Origin: Rossellomorea sp. SC111
GTDB lineage: Bacteria > Bacillota > Bacilli > Bacillales > Bacillaceae_B
NCBI RefSeq assembly: GCF_024733565.1
Contig: NZ_JANIOC010000006.1
Coordinates: forward strand, 124,001-188,000
DNA: 64,000 nt
Reading direction: 5' to 3'
Shown here: piece by piece, positions 7,925 to 17,888 of the stretch
How positions within the stretch are numbered: position 1 is the first letter of the stretch
Layout: each line of letters starts with the position of its first letter
Notes under the pieces: model-generated
What the model saw: only the letters and a program-made list of their open reading frames with translations
Told to the model about the DNA's origin: nothing
Database searches by the model: none
Program-made: the position numbers and the translations under genes

Positions 7925-9007
7925 TTGCAGTGGCTATCATTAGACCTACAGTATTTCAGTGGGGAAAAGACAGAGAAAGCAACCCCCAAAAAAAGGGATG
8001 ACGCCAGAAAAAAAGGTCAAACAGCGAAAAGTCAGGATGTCAATACGGCCATCATTCTTCTGGCTGTCTTTTTATTTCTGACCTTCAGTGCTTCCTATAT
8101 AGGGGACATCGTGTTTGATTTGTTTCATCAAACGTTTCAGGAATACATGCTCATGGATCTTACTGAAAACACCGTTCAAGTCATCACCATGGACCTGATG
8201 AAAGAGATTGCCCTGCTGCTTGGTCCGATCATGCTCGTCGCACTTGTTGCCGGCTTAATCTCGAATTATATACAAGTTGGTGTGATGTTCACGACAGAGC
8301 CTTTACAACCTAAATTGGAGAAAATCGATCCCATTAAAGGGTTTAAACGGATTTTTTCCCTTCGTGCCATCGTCGAATTATTAAAATCCATCCTGAAAAT
8401 TTCATTTGTAGGCGCCATTACGTTTGTCATTCTATGGATGAACATCGACCGGGTGTTGAGTCTGTCCTTTAAATCGGTGGGAGATTCACTGACAACCATG
8501 GCAAGTCTGACGATTCAAATGGGAATTGCAGCATCGCTTGCGTTATTATTCTTATCTCTTTTTGATTTTCTTTATCAGAGATATGATTTTGAGAAGAACA
8601 TACGGATGTCGAAACAGGACTTGAAAGACGAACATAAAAACGTTGAAGGTGACCCGCTCATCAAGTCTAAAATTAAGCAAAGACAGCGGGAGATGGCCAT
8701 GCGGCGCATGATGCAGGAAGTACCCGAGGCAGATGTAGTGATCACCAATCCCACTCACTTTGCCATTGCCCTTAAATATGATGAGGATAAAATGGATGCC
8801 CCATATATCGTGGCAAAGGGCGTTGATTACCTGGCACAGAAAATTAAATATATCGCAGGTGAAAATGACGTCGTCATGGTTGAGAACCGGCCGCTTGCCC
8901 GTTCGCTCTATGAATCGGCAGAAATCGGCGATGCCGTACCTGAAGAATTTTTCAAGGCAATAGCAGAAATTTTAGCTTATGTTTACCGAATCAAAAACCA
9001 GATGTAA
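7925..9007 (+). CDS. flhB: Flagellar export specificity-switch protein FlhB
   Basis: FlhB controls the switch from rod/hook to filament export. A hydrophilic N-terminus (GEKTEKATPKKRDDARKKGQ) leads into four membrane helices and a cytoplasmic domain with the autocleavage motif NPTH at about residues 275-278 (VVITNPTHFAIAL). I chose TTG 7925 because GGAGG at 7912-7916 lies 8 bases upstream. It yields 360 residues, equal to B. subtilis. An earlier in-frame TTG at 7910 precedes the SD and is unlikely. Confidence 0.95.
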   Translation: MQWLSLDLQYFSGEKTEKATPKKRDDARKKGQTAKSQDVNTAIILLAVFLFLTFSASYIGDIVFDLFHQTFQEYMLMDLTENTVQVITMDLMKEIALLLGPIMLVALVAGLISNYIQVGVMFTTEPLQPKLEKIDPIKGFKRIFSLRAIVELLKSILKISFVGAITFVILWMNIDRVLSLSFKSVGDSLTTMASLTIQMGIAASLALLFLSLFDFLYQRYDFEKNIRMSKQDLKDEHKNVEGDPLIKSKIKQRQREMAMRRMMQEVPEADVVITNPTHFAIALKYDEDKMDAPYIVAKGVDYLAQKIKYIAGENDVVMVENRPLARSLYESAEIGDAVPEEFFKAIAEILAYVYRIKNQM

Positions 9008-9025
9008 GCAGTTAGGAGAGAAACA

Positions 9026-11062
9026 ATGTCAGCAAGAGATTTATCCGTATTAGCCAGTGTCATATTAATCGTTGCCATGCTTATTATCCCATTCCCATCC
9101 TGGTTATTGAGTTTATTGATCATCATGAATATTTCACTTGCATTACTTGTCCTCCTAATCTCCATGAATATGAATGAACCGTTACAGTTTTCTATATTTC
9201 CTTCCCTATTATTATTATTGACGCTTTTCAGATTGGGTCTAAATGTTTCCACAACGAGATCGATCCTTAGTAAGGGTGAAGCGGGGGACGTTGTGGAAAC
9301 CTTTGGAACATTCGTTGTAGGTGGGAATATCCTTGTTGGACTTGTTGTATTCATCATATTGATCGTCATACAATTCATTGTCATCACGAAAGGTTCTGAA
9401 CGTGTATCAGAGGTTGCAGCACGGTTTACACTCGATGCCATGCCCGGGAAACAGATGAGTATCGATGCTGATTTAAATGCCGGGATGATCTCTGAGCACG
9501 ATGCAAGAAACCGTCGTGAAAAAGTAGGAAGAGAAGCGGATTTCTATGGAGCGATGGACGGAGCATCCAAATTCGTAAAGGGTGATGCCATCGCAGGGAT
9601 CGTCATTGTCATGATCAACCTGATATTTGGGATCATCATCGGAATGACTCAGCAGGGGCTTCCTATTGCAGAGGCAGCAACCCGTTACTCGCTTCTGACA
9701 GTCGGTGACGGAATCGTAAGTCAAATCCCGGCTCTATTAATATCGACCGCAACAGGTATCGTAGTGACGAGGGCTGCATCTGAAGGGAATCTGGGGCAGG
9801 ATATCATGAATCAGCTTCTGGCTTATCCTGTCATGCTTTATGTATCCGGGTTCACCATTTTCATGCTAGGCATAGCCACCCCAATCAACGATATTTTGAC
9901 GATCCCGGTAGCGGCCCTACTAGGGATCGGTGGTTATATGTTGTCAAGGTCGCCTAAAGAGAGTGAAACGGACATGATGGAATTGGAGGAAGAAGTGGAG
10001 CAGGACGAAATGAAGAGTCCTGAAAGCGTCGTAAACCTTCTTAATGTCGATCCGATAGAATTTGAGTTCGGCTACGGATTGATTCCACTTGCAGATACAA
10101 ACCAGGGGGGAGACCTTCTTGACAGGATCGTGATGATCAGGCGTCAATTGGCCATCGAGCTTGGCCTTGTCATCCCTGTGGTCAGGATCCGGGATAATAT
10201 TCAGCTTCAGCCGAACGAATACAGGTTGAAAATCAAAGGAAATGAGATGGCCCGTGGGGAACTTCTCTTAGATCACTATCTGGCGATGAGTCCAGGGGTA
10301 GAAGATGACTCCATTGAAGGGATCGATACGATCGAGCCGTCTTTCGGCCTTCCCGCTAAATGGATATCAGAAGACATGAAGGAGCAGGCAGAGATATTCG
10401 GATACACAGTAGTAGATCCTCCATCAGTGGTTTCAACTCACATCACGGAGTTGATAAAGAATAATGCACACGAACTTCTGGGGAGGCAGGAAACGAAGCA
10501 GCTCATTGATCATCTTCAGGAATCTTACCCTATCCTTGTTGAGGAAGTGACGCCGAATCCGTTGGCTGTAGGAGAAGTGCAAAAGGTACTCTCCAAGCTA
10601 TTAAAAGAAAATGTATCCATCAGGAATTTACCGATCATCTTCGAAACACTTGCCGATTACGGGAAGATGAGTTCGGATACCGATCTGTTAGCAGAATATG
10701 TGAGACAGTCACTCGCCAGGCAAATCACGAATCAATATGTTCAAGGGGACACTTCATTAAAGGTGGTCACCATGAGCGGCAAGGTGGAGAAAATGATTGC
10801 TGATGCCATTCAGCAAACAGAACATGGCAACTATTTATCCATGGATCCCAATGACTCGCAGGGCATACTTGAAGCTGTCGCCTCTCAAGTGGAACAGCTT
10901 TCCCTTATGGAAGAATCCCCCGTCATTCTCTGTTCTCCTGCTGTGAGAATGTATGTAAGGCAGTTAACGGAAAGATATTTTCCACAGGTACCAATCATTT
11001 CTTATAACGAATTAGAGGCAAATGTAGAAGTACAAAGTTTAGGGGTGGTGAATGTAGGATGA
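9026..11062 (+). CDS. flhA: Flagellar export gate protein FlhA
   Basis: FlhA, the large gate component that couples proton flow to export and docks chaperone-substrate complexes, is 678 residues long. About eight N-terminal membrane helices surround the FHIPEP-family loop with RFTLDAMPGKQMSIDADLNA. The C-terminal half is the soluble docking domain. An acidic linker (MMELEEEVEQDEMKSPE) joins the two. The last four bases overlap the flhF start (ATGA). Confidence 0.97.
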   Translation: MSARDLSVLASVILIVAMLIIPFPSWLLSLLIIMNISLALLVLLISMNMNEPLQFSIFPSLLLLLTLFRLGLNVSTTRSILSKGEAGDVVETFGTFVVGGNILVGLVVFIILIVIQFIVITKGSERVSEVAARFTLDAMPGKQMSIDADLNAGMISEHDARNRREKVGREADFYGAMDGASKFVKGDAIAGIVIVMINLIFGIIIGMTQQGLPIAEAATRYSLLTVGDGIVSQIPALLISTATGIVVTRAASEGNLGQDIMNQLLAYPVMLYVSGFTIFMLGIATPINDILTIPVAALLGIGGYMLSRSPKESETDMMELEEEVEQDEMKSPESVVNLLNVDPIEFEFGYGLIPLADTNQGGDLLDRIVMIRRQLAIELGLVIPVVRIRDNIQLQPNEYRLKIKGNEMARGELLLDHYLAMSPGVEDDSIEGIDTIEPSFGLPAKWISEDMKEQAEIFGYTVVDPPSVVSTHITELIKNNAHELLGRQETKQLIDHLQESYPILVEEVTPNPLAVGEVQKVLSKLLKENVSIRNLPIIFETLADYGKMSSDTDLLAEYVRQSLARQITNQYVQGDTSLKVVTMSGKVEKMIADAIQQTEHGNYLSMDPNDSQGILEAVASQVEQLSLMEESPVILCSPAVRMYVRQLTERYFPQVPIISYNELEANVEVQSLGVVNVG

Positions 11063-12228
11063 AAGTAAAGAAGTACACGGCTCCATCCATGAATGAAGCA
11101 ATGAAGAAGGTCAGGGCTGAACTGGGTGAAGATGCAGTCATTTTAAATTCCAAAGTTTCTTACACAGGTGGATTTATCGGATTATTCAAGAAAAAAATGA
11201 TTCAAGTAATAGCCGCCATTGACCCGGAGGTTGAAAATGAAAGACTGGAAATCAGCAGGGTGAAAACGAAGCAAGCTTCAACATCGGTCATTCAACCCGT
11301 CTTGGAAAAAGAACAGAAGACTGCGCAGGATTCCAATCGATTGGTAGAAGTAGAATTAAAGGAATTAAAGCAAATGATTTCTTCACTGAAATCCAGGGAT
11401 CATTTTGAGAAATTCAGTGACGATGTAAAGGAAGTTCTGCTTCACCTTAAGAAACAGGACGTGAGTGACTCCACATTGTTTCAATTGGGGAATGCGATGG
11501 AAGAGAAAATCACAAGTGAATCTGTTCAAATCGACAATAAGGATGAATGGGCCAATAAAGAAGTGAAACGTTTTTTTCACCAACATTTAAAAGAAATCAC
11601 CTTTGGTGGAATAAGTTATAACAAAAAATATATCAATGTCATTGGTCCTACGGGTGTGGGGAAAACGACGACATTAGCCAAAATGGCCGCTGAAGCAGTG
11701 ATAGAGAAACGCATGAAAATCGCCTTTATCACTACGGACACATATCGCATCGCAGCGATTGAACAATTGAAAACGTATGGGGGCCTCCTGAATGTCCCCG
11801 TTGAAGTGGTCTATAAAATGGAGGACTTCAAAAAAGCAATCGAGAAGTTCGTGGACTACGATCATGTATTCATTGATACAGCTGGTCGTAATTTCAGGGA
11901 AAGAAAATATGTAGAAGATTTGCAAAAGATCATCGATTTTGATCATCATATGGAAACCTATCTGGTGCTATCATTGACAAGTAAGGAGCGGGATATGCGG
12001 GAAGTCATCTCACAATTTTCCTCTATTGATATTGATCGTTTTATCTTTACTAAATCAGACGAGACATCTAGTTACGGCTCCATGATCAATATGATGTCTG
12101 AAGTGAAGATCGGTGCAGCCTACGTAACCAATGGTCAGGACGTCCCTGAGGATATTACCGAGGTAAAAGAGGATGAAATCGTAAGTATGCTCATGAAAGG
12201 ATTCAGCTATGAAAGATCAAGCATATAA
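11059..12228 (+). CDS. flhF: Flagellar biosynthesis SRP-type GTPase FlhF
   Basis: FlhF is a signal-recognition-particle-like GTPase that marks where and how many flagella are built. The N-terminal B domain (MKVKKYTAPSMNEAMKKVRA) is followed by a helical N domain and the NG GTPase. Walker A is GPTGVGKTTTLAKM from about residue 196, and the G3 motif DTAGR lies at about 273. Its GTPase activity is normally stimulated by FlhG, whose gene follows and overlaps by 20 bases. The start overlaps the flhA stop as ATGA. Confidence 0.96.
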   Translation: MKVKKYTAPSMNEAMKKVRAELGEDAVILNSKVSYTGGFIGLFKKKMIQVIAAIDPEVENERLEISRVKTKQASTSVIQPVLEKEQKTAQDSNRLVEVELKELKQMISSLKSRDHFEKFSDDVKEVLLHLKKQDVSDSTLFQLGNAMEEKITSESVQIDNKDEWANKEVKRFFHQHLKEITFGGISYNKKYINVIGPTGVGKTTTLAKMAAEAVIEKRMKIAFITTDTYRIAAIEQLKTYGGLLNVPVEVVYKMEDFKKAIEKFVDYDHVFIDTAGRNFRERKYVEDLQKIIDFDHHMETYLVLSLTSKERDMREVISQFSSIDIDRFIFTKSDETSSYGSMINMMSEVKIGAAYVTNGQDVPEDITEVKEDEIVSMLMKGFSYERSSI

Positions 12229-13069
12229 CTTGAGAAGGAAAATGCTCATGTCCGATTCTGAAGCTGCTAAAACGATTGCAATCGTTAGTGGAAAGGGAGG
12301 GGTAGGTAAATCGAATATATCTACAAACCTCTCTATCCTGCTTGGTAAAGAGAATAAGAAGGTACTATTATTTGATCTTGATATAGGCATGGGGAACATT
12401 CATATCTTACTTGGAAGTCATCATTCATACTCCATCATGGATTATATTGAGGAAAAAGAACTAGATATCGCCACCGTTATATGTGAAAATGTTCATGGTA
12501 TCTCTTACATAAGTGGGGGTAATGGCCTGAAAAATATAGTGGAGTGGAAAGAAAAGCAAATGGAACGCTTTTTCGAAGTAATGGAATACGCCATCCATAA
12601 GTATGATTATATTCTGTTTGATATGGGGGCGGGTGCTACGAAGGAAACGCTTGAGTTTCTCCTCGCCATGGATGAAATCATTGTTGTCACCACTCCTGAA
12701 CCAACCTCCATTACAGACGCCTATTCCATGATGAAATATATCTACCTGAGGGACGGGGAAAAACCTTTCTATCTCTTATGTAATCGGGCGGAATTCAAGA
12801 ATGAAGGACTTCAGACCATTACTAGATTACAAGAAACAGTGAGGAAGTTCCTTCACAAGGAAATCGTATCCCTGGGGGTCCTTCCAGAGGATTCAGCTGT
12901 CAGGAAGGCCGTCATTCACCAAACGCCGATCGTTGTGGGTTATCCTGCATCAGCCATGACACTGAGCCTGCATACGATGGTTCATCGCCTGACAGGTAAG
13001 AGGGAGTCCAGGGATCGTAAAGGGACAGGGTTTGTAAAGACATTTCGAAAATTGTTTTTTGGGAGGTAA
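12209..13069 (+). CDS. flhG: MinD-like ATPase FlhG (YlxH)
   Basis: FlhG belongs to the MinD/ParA family and controls flagellar number and C-ring assembly together with FlhF. The deviant Walker A box is SGKGGVGKSNIS at about residues 28-39, with LFDLDIGMGNIHILLG following. The short N-terminal extension (KDQAYNLRRKML) resembles the FlhF-activating peptide with conserved Gln-Ala and Leu-Arg residues. The 286-residue length is close to YlxH. The start lies inside flhF, with GGATTCAG as a weak SD, so translational coupling is likely. Confidence 0.94.
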   Translation: MKDQAYNLRRKMLMSDSEAAKTIAIVSGKGGVGKSNISTNLSILLGKENKKVLLFDLDIGMGNIHILLGSHHSYSIMDYIEEKELDIATVICENVHGISYISGGNGLKNIVEWKEKQMERFFEVMEYAIHKYDYILFDMGAGATKETLEFLLAMDEIIVVTTPEPTSITDAYSMMKYIYLRDGEKPFYLLCNRAEFKNEGLQTITRLQETVRKFLHKEIVSLGVLPEDSAVRKAVIHQTPIVVGYPASAMTLSLHTMVHRLTGKRESRDRKGTGFVKTFRKLFFGR

Positions 13070-13078
13070 AAGCCCTGA

Positions 13079-14158
13079 ATGAAAAAGGTTCTAGTTGTAG
13101 ATGATTCAGCATTTATGAGAAAACTTATCAGTGAATTTTTAACGAGCACCAAACAGCTAGAAGTGATAGGGATTGCACGGAATGGTGAAGACGCGATTGC
13201 CAAGATAAAACGGCTTCAGCCAGATGTCGTAACCCTTGATGTGGAAATGCCAAAGATGAATGGGATAGATGCCCTAAGGCGGATTATGGAGGAGTGCCCA
13301 GTCCCTGTCGTCATGCTTTCTTCTACGACAATTGAAGGGGCGGATGAGACGGTTAAAGCCATGGAACTTGGAGCTGTTGATTTCGTCTCTAAACCATCAG
13401 GGACCATATCTCTGGATCTTCATAAGATTCAAGGTGAAATGGTGGAAAAAGTAGTGGCGGCAAGCAAGGTGAATGTGAGGAAAATAACCGGGACGTTAGA
13501 GAGGAATACAGCAAAAGACAAGGACACGGAAGTCGGCTCAGACGTGGCAAAACCATTGCCTATTGATCGTACATGGGGCGTGAAATCTCCTAAGGTGATC
13601 CTGATCGGAACATCAACGGGTGGCCCCCGGGCCTTACAAAACGTATTAACAGAATTACCCCGTCAGCTGGATGCCCCAATCGTCGTCGTTCAGCATATGC
13701 CCCCGGGATTTACAAGATCACTCGCCAACCGGTTGGATGGTCAAGCCGCGATAAATGTGAAAGAAGCAGAAGACGGCGAAATTCTTGCAAAAGGAACGGC
13801 CTATATTGCGCCGGGTGGTATCCACACAAGGGTGGTAGAAATTGGCGGACAATTATCGATCGAACTTTCGAAAGAGGAACCGAGAAATGGTCATAGACCT
13901 TCGGTTGATATATTGTTCGAGTCTGCTAGCCTGCTTCGACATTATGCTAAAATTGCCGTGATTTTGACCGGAATGGGTGCTGATGGTTCACAAGGACTGA
14001 TCAAGCTTAAAGAGCAAGGCGAAGTGAAAGCTATCGCAGAATCAAGAGAGACATGTATTGTGTTCGGGATGCCAAAATCGGCTATCGCTACACGGTTAGT
14101 GGACAGGGTGGAACATATCGGGGATATCCCTCGATCAATTATGACATACATGGTGTAG
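13079..14158 (+). CDS. cheB: Protein-glutamate methylesterase/deamidase CheB
   Basis: CheB removes methyl groups from chemoreceptors for adaptation. The N-terminal receiver domain has DD at 8-9 and the phospho-acceptor Asp54 (LDVEMPKMNG). A linker of about 40 residues leads to the esterase domain, which shows the catalytic Ser in GTSTGGPRALQ, the His in QHMPPGFTRSLA and the Asp in LTGMGADGSQG. The 359-residue length is normal. GGGAGGT lies 11 bases before the ATG. Confidence 0.97.
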   Translation: MKKVLVVDDSAFMRKLISEFLTSTKQLEVIGIARNGEDAIAKIKRLQPDVVTLDVEMPKMNGIDALRRIMEECPVPVVMLSSTTIEGADETVKAMELGAVDFVSKPSGTISLDLHKIQGEMVEKVVAASKVNVRKITGTLERNTAKDKDTEVGSDVAKPLPIDRTWGVKSPKVILIGTSTGGPRALQNVLTELPRQLDAPIVVVQHMPPGFTRSLANRLDGQAAINVKEAEDGEILAKGTAYIAPGGIHTRVVEIGGQLSIELSKEEPRNGHRPSVDILFESASLLRHYAKIAVILTGMGADGSQGLIKLKEQGEVKAIAESRETCIVFGMPKSAIATRLVDRVEHIGDIPRSIMTYMV

Positions 14159-14173
14159 AGAGGTGTGGAGCAC

Positions 14174-16210
14174 ATGGAGCTGAGTCAATACTTAGAAGTA
14201 TTTATAGAAGAAAGTAAAGAAAATCTGCAAACCTGTAATGAGCAATTGCTTGAACTGGAGAAAAATCCGGAAGATCTCACGATTGTCAATGAAATCTTTC
14301 GATCTGCTCATACCCTAAAAGGGATGTCTGCCACGATGGGATATGAGGATTTAGCAAATCTTACACATAAAATGGAAAATGTTCTTGATGCAATCAGGAA
14401 TGAAAAAATAAAGGTGTCACCTGAAATATTAGATGTTGTGTTTAAATCCGTCGATGATCTTGAAGCCATGGTGTTCTCCATTGCCGATGGAGGAGATGGA
14501 AAGCGTGATGTCACAGAAGTTGTAGCGATGCTTGAGGTCATAGAAAAAGGGGAAAGTCTACAAGCAGCAGTTGTTGACAGTGAGGTCGCTGCAGCTGTTG
14601 AGACTACCGAAAAGCAGACCTTATCCATGCAATATGAAGCCTTTGAGCAAACCGTGATTCAACAATCACATGAACAGGGATTCCGTTGTTTTGAAATCTC
14701 TGTTTCACTCCGGGAGGATTGCCTGCTTAAAGCTGCCAGGGTGTATATGGTCTTTGAAGTGTTGGGGAAGTTAGGTGAAGTCATAAAGTCCCTTCCGACA
14801 GTAGATCAGCTTGAGGAGGAGCAATTCGACCAATCCTTCGTTATTGCCGTGGTGTCTAAAGAAGAGCCTGTTCATATAGAGAGTGCGGTGCGCAAGGTAT
14901 CTGAAGTGGACGAAGTCTCCGTTGTGGAACTGACGAGCCTGGATTTGCAGAATCAGAATCAATTAGAGGATGCTATCACAGAACCGGCAGGGAAAGAAGT
15001 TGAAGTAAAAGGACAGGAGGCTTCCAAACCTTCCGGAAACGTGACGAAGCATTCGAATCCTTCCAATAAAACGATTCGAGTCAACATTGAACGGCTGGAT
15101 GTCCTTATGAACCTTTTTGAGGAGCTGGTCATTGATAGAGGAAGATTGGAACAAATTTCCAAAGATTTGAATAATCCTGAGTTAAATGAAACAGTGGAAA
15201 GAATGACAAGAATATCAGGGGATTTGCAAAACATCATCCTCAATATGCGCATGGTTCCTGTTGAAACCGTATTTAATCGCTTTCCACGAATGGTCAGACA
15301 GCTTGCACGAGATTTGAATAAAAAAATCGAATTAGAGGTCATCGGTGCAGAAACGGAACTTGATCGAACGGTGATAGATGAGATAGGTGATCCTCTTGTT
15401 CACTTGATACGGAACGCATTGGATCATGGGATTGAAATGCCGGAACTCCGTGTGGAAAATGGAAAGCCGGAACAGGGAACTGTCCAGCTGAAAGCATATC
15501 ATAGTGGAAATCATGTCTTTATCGAACTGGAAGACGATGGAGCAGGTATCAACAAAACGAGGGTCCTCGAGAAAGCGATCCAGAAAGGGATCGTCACAGA
15601 TGAAGCCGCTCATACATTAACCGATCGACAAATCTACGAACTCATACTGGCTTCAGGATTCTCTACGGCCGAACAGATTTCGGATATCTCCGGAAGAGGA
15701 GTCGGACTGGATGTAGTAAAAGCGACGATTGAGTCTCTTGGTGGTTCCATTACGATTGATTCCACGGAAGGGCAGGGGTCATTGTTTTCTATTCAATTAC
15801 CACTCACCTTATCGATTATTTCTGTCATGCTTGTGGAAATCCAAGAAGAAAAGTATGCCATTCCTCTCTCTTCCATTATTGAGACGGCAATTGTGAAAAA
15901 GGAAGAAATCATGAAAGCTCACAATCAGAGAGTGATCGATTTCAGAGGGAAAGTTGTGCCATTGTTGTTCCTTGAGGATGTATTTGAAGTACCGAAACAT
16001 TCCAAGGATGAAGAATTGTATTCTGTTGTCATTGTACGAAAAGGGGAAAAAATGGCCGGGTTAGTCGTTGATTCCTTTATAGGTCAGCAGGAAGTTGTAT
16101 TGAAATCCTTAGGGAATTATTTAAACGATGTATTTGCGATCTCTGGTGCAACCATCTTAGGAGATGGCCAGGTAGCGCTGATTGTTGATTGCAATGCGTT
16201 AATAAAATAG
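14174..16210 (+). CDS. cheA: Chemotaxis histidine kinase CheA
   Basis: CheA autophosphorylates in receptor complexes and passes phosphate to CheY and CheB. The HPt domain carries His46 (RSAHTLKGM). A CheY/CheB-binding domain lies at about 150-260. The dimerisation helices start near 298 (RVNIERLDVLMNLFEELVID). The HATPase region contains LVHLIRNALDHGIE and GRGVGLDVV, and a CheW-like domain ends the protein. I placed the start at ATG 14174 (MELSQYLEVF), 8 bases after GAGGTG, rather than the GTG at 14165, which would lie on the SD itself. The result is 678 residues. Confidence 0.97.
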   Translation: MELSQYLEVFIEESKENLQTCNEQLLELEKNPEDLTIVNEIFRSAHTLKGMSATMGYEDLANLTHKMENVLDAIRNEKIKVSPEILDVVFKSVDDLEAMVFSIADGGDGKRDVTEVVAMLEVIEKGESLQAAVVDSEVAAAVETTEKQTLSMQYEAFEQTVIQQSHEQGFRCFEISVSLREDCLLKAARVYMVFEVLGKLGEVIKSLPTVDQLEEEQFDQSFVIAVVSKEEPVHIESAVRKVSEVDEVSVVELTSLDLQNQNQLEDAITEPAGKEVEVKGQEASKPSGNVTKHSNPSNKTIRVNIERLDVLMNLFEELVIDRGRLEQISKDLNNPELNETVERMTRISGDLQNIILNMRMVPVETVFNRFPRMVRQLARDLNKKIELEVIGAETELDRTVIDEIGDPLVHLIRNALDHGIEMPELRVENGKPEQGTVQLKAYHSGNHVFIELEDDGAGINKTRVLEKAIQKGIVTDEAAHTLTDRQIYELILASGFSTAEQISDISGRGVGLDVVKATIESLGGSITIDSTEGQGSLFSIQLPLTLSIISVMLVEIQEEKYAIPLSSIIETAIVKKEEIMKAHNQRVIDFRGKVVPLLFLEDVFEVPKHSKDEELYSVVIVRKGEKMAGLVVDSFIGQQEVVLKSLGNYLNDVFAISGATILGDGQVALIVDCNALIK

Positions 16211-16222
16211 GAGGTAAGGGTA

Positions 16223-16669
16223 ATGAGTGAAATAATAGATGCAGTGGAAGATTTAAAGCTTATCGTATTTCAATTGGTGGATAAGGAATACGCCATTCCT
16301 GTCCACCAGGTACGATCCATCGAGAAGCTCGAACATATTACAAGGGTTCCGAGAACCGCCTCCTATGTAAAAGGTGTGATCAACTTGCGCGGGGTAGTGA
16401 CACCAATCATCGACTTAAGGAGCAGATTCGATTTACCGGTTTCAGAGCCGACCGACAGTTCACGTGTCATCATTGCAGGATTAGAGGACAAAGAGGTAGG
16501 TCTGATCGTGGATGCTGCCAATGATGTGCTGGATGTTGCCAGAGAATCGATTGAACCTTCCCCGGAAGTTGTGGGAGTTGTAGAAGCTGAGTACATCGGT
16601 GGAGTCGTAAAGCAAGACAAACGACTTCTGATTGTTCTCCATTTAGATAAAATACTTCAATCCATCTAA
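16223..16669 (+). CDS. cheW: Chemotaxis adaptor CheW
   Basis: CheW couples chemoreceptors to CheA. It is a single CheW domain (148 residues) with the typical IVFQLVDKEYAIPVHQVRSI start and the YVKGVINLRGVVTPIIDLR core. The ATG has AGGAGGTAAGGG upstream and is 13 bases from the cheA stop. Confidence 0.97.
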   Translation: MSEIIDAVEDLKLIVFQLVDKEYAIPVHQVRSIEKLEHITRVPRTASYVKGVINLRGVVTPIIDLRSRFDLPVSEPTDSSRVIIAGLEDKEVGLIVDAANDVLDVARESIEPSPEVVGVVEAEYIGGVVKQDKRLLIVLHLDKILQSI

Positions 16670-16683
16670 GGGGAGAGAATCGT

Positions 16684-17319
16684 TTGGGCTATGAAAAAAG
16701 GATAACATCGATGCATTTAGATATATTGAAAGAAATCGGTAATATAGGGGCAGGTAATGCTGCGACTGCCCTTTCCACCCTGCTTGATAAAAAGATAGAT
16801 ATGAAAGTACCGAGTGTCAAAGTCGTTTCATTTGATGAAATGATGGAAATGGCAGGAGGGCCTGATAATGTGGTCGTAAGTGTATTCTTACGAATTGAGG
16901 GGGAGGCACCGGGGAGCATGTTCTTCCTATTGCCACTTGAACAGGCATCCATGTATATCCGAAGCATGATCCAGGATCGCTCTTTCTCGTTCAAAGCCCC
17001 CCCTTATTCAGAATTGGGGCTATCTGCCATGCAGGAATTGGGTAATATTCTTTCAGGTTCATATTTATCGTCCCTATCAGACTTTACTAATCTTAAGCTT
17101 CTTCCATCCGTTCCTGCTTTATCCGTTGACATGGCAGGTGCGATCATCGGTTTTGGATTACTGGAAATATCACAGGTGAGCGATTATGCAATCGTCATAG
17201 ACACTGCCCTGAAGGAAGAAGAAGTGGAGGAGTCGGAAAGTGTGAAGGGTCACTTCTTCCTCCTGCCGGATCCCGAATCTTTTGAAATTATTTTCCAATC
17301 ATTGGGTGTAAGCCTATGA
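16684..17319 (+). CDS. cheC: CheY-P phosphatase CheC
   Basis: CheC dephosphorylates CheY-P and regulates the deamidase CheD. Two phosphatase helices are visible, DILKEIGNIGAGNAATAL and SAMQELGNILSG, each with the E-x2-N pair. The start is TTG at 16684 with AAGGGGAGA 7 bases upstream. An internal ATG (MHLDILKEIGN) would remove only nine residues and has no SD. The stop overlaps the cheD start as ATGA, which fits the physical CheC-CheD complex. Confidence 0.93.
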   Translation: MGYEKRITSMHLDILKEIGNIGAGNAATALSTLLDKKIDMKVPSVKVVSFDEMMEMAGGPDNVVVSVFLRIEGEAPGSMFFLLPLEQASMYIRSMIQDRSFSFKAPPYSELGLSAMQELGNILSGSYLSSLSDFTNLKLLPSVPALSVDMAGAIIGFGLLEISQVSDYAIVIDTALKEEEVEESESVKGHFFLLPDPESFEIIFQSLGVSL

Positions 17320-17813
17320 TGGGTACCAGCACTGTTGTAAAGGTCGGAATTGCGGATATGAATATCGTCGAGGGCGAAGGCTCGATCCGCACCTCGGGCC
17401 TTGGATCTTGTGTCGGGGTCGTTTTATATGATGAGCTTCTCAAACTGGCCGGAATGGTCCATGTGATGCTGCCTCACTCCTCGATCGGAAATGAAACGAA
17501 ACCGAATCCCGCCAAATACGCCGACACAGGAATCGAAGCACTCATAGGTCAACTAAGAAACCGGGGGGCAAGCATTAGAAGACTTCAGTGCAAAATGGCC
17601 GGCGGTGCCCAAATGTTTCAATTTCAATCGAAGAGTGACGTCATGAGGATTGGCCCAAGAAATGTGGAAGCTGTAAGAGTTGCCCTTTCAAAGCATGGGG
17701 TGCCGGTGGTTTCCGAGGACTTAGGGGGCAATAAAGGTAGAACGATCGAATTCTTCGCGTCCACCGGGGTTCTTCATGTACGTACGGTAAATGAAGGTAC
17801 CAAGGAATTGTGA
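17316..17813 (+). CDS. cheD: Chemoreceptor glutamine deamidase CheD
   Basis: CheD deamidates receptor glutamines and forms a complex with CheC. The catalytic Cys is in GLGSCVGVVLYD and the His in MVHVMLPHS; the third motif KMAGGAQMF follows. The length is 165 residues. The start overlaps the cheC stop by four bases. A second ATG three bases downstream is also possible. Confidence 0.96.
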   Translation: MMGTSTVVKVGIADMNIVEGEGSIRTSGLGSCVGVVLYDELLKLAGMVHVMLPHSSIGNETKPNPAKYADTGIEALIGQLRNRGASIRRLQCKMAGGAQMFQFQSKSDVMRIGPRNVEAVRVALSKHGVPVVSEDLGGNKGRTIEFFASTGVLHVRTVNEGTKEL

Positions 17814-17888
17814 AGTCATTCATTCTCTTCAGGTAAAATCAATCACTAAGCGTTTCCATGAAAGAATTAGACAGCAAGGAGGATTCTT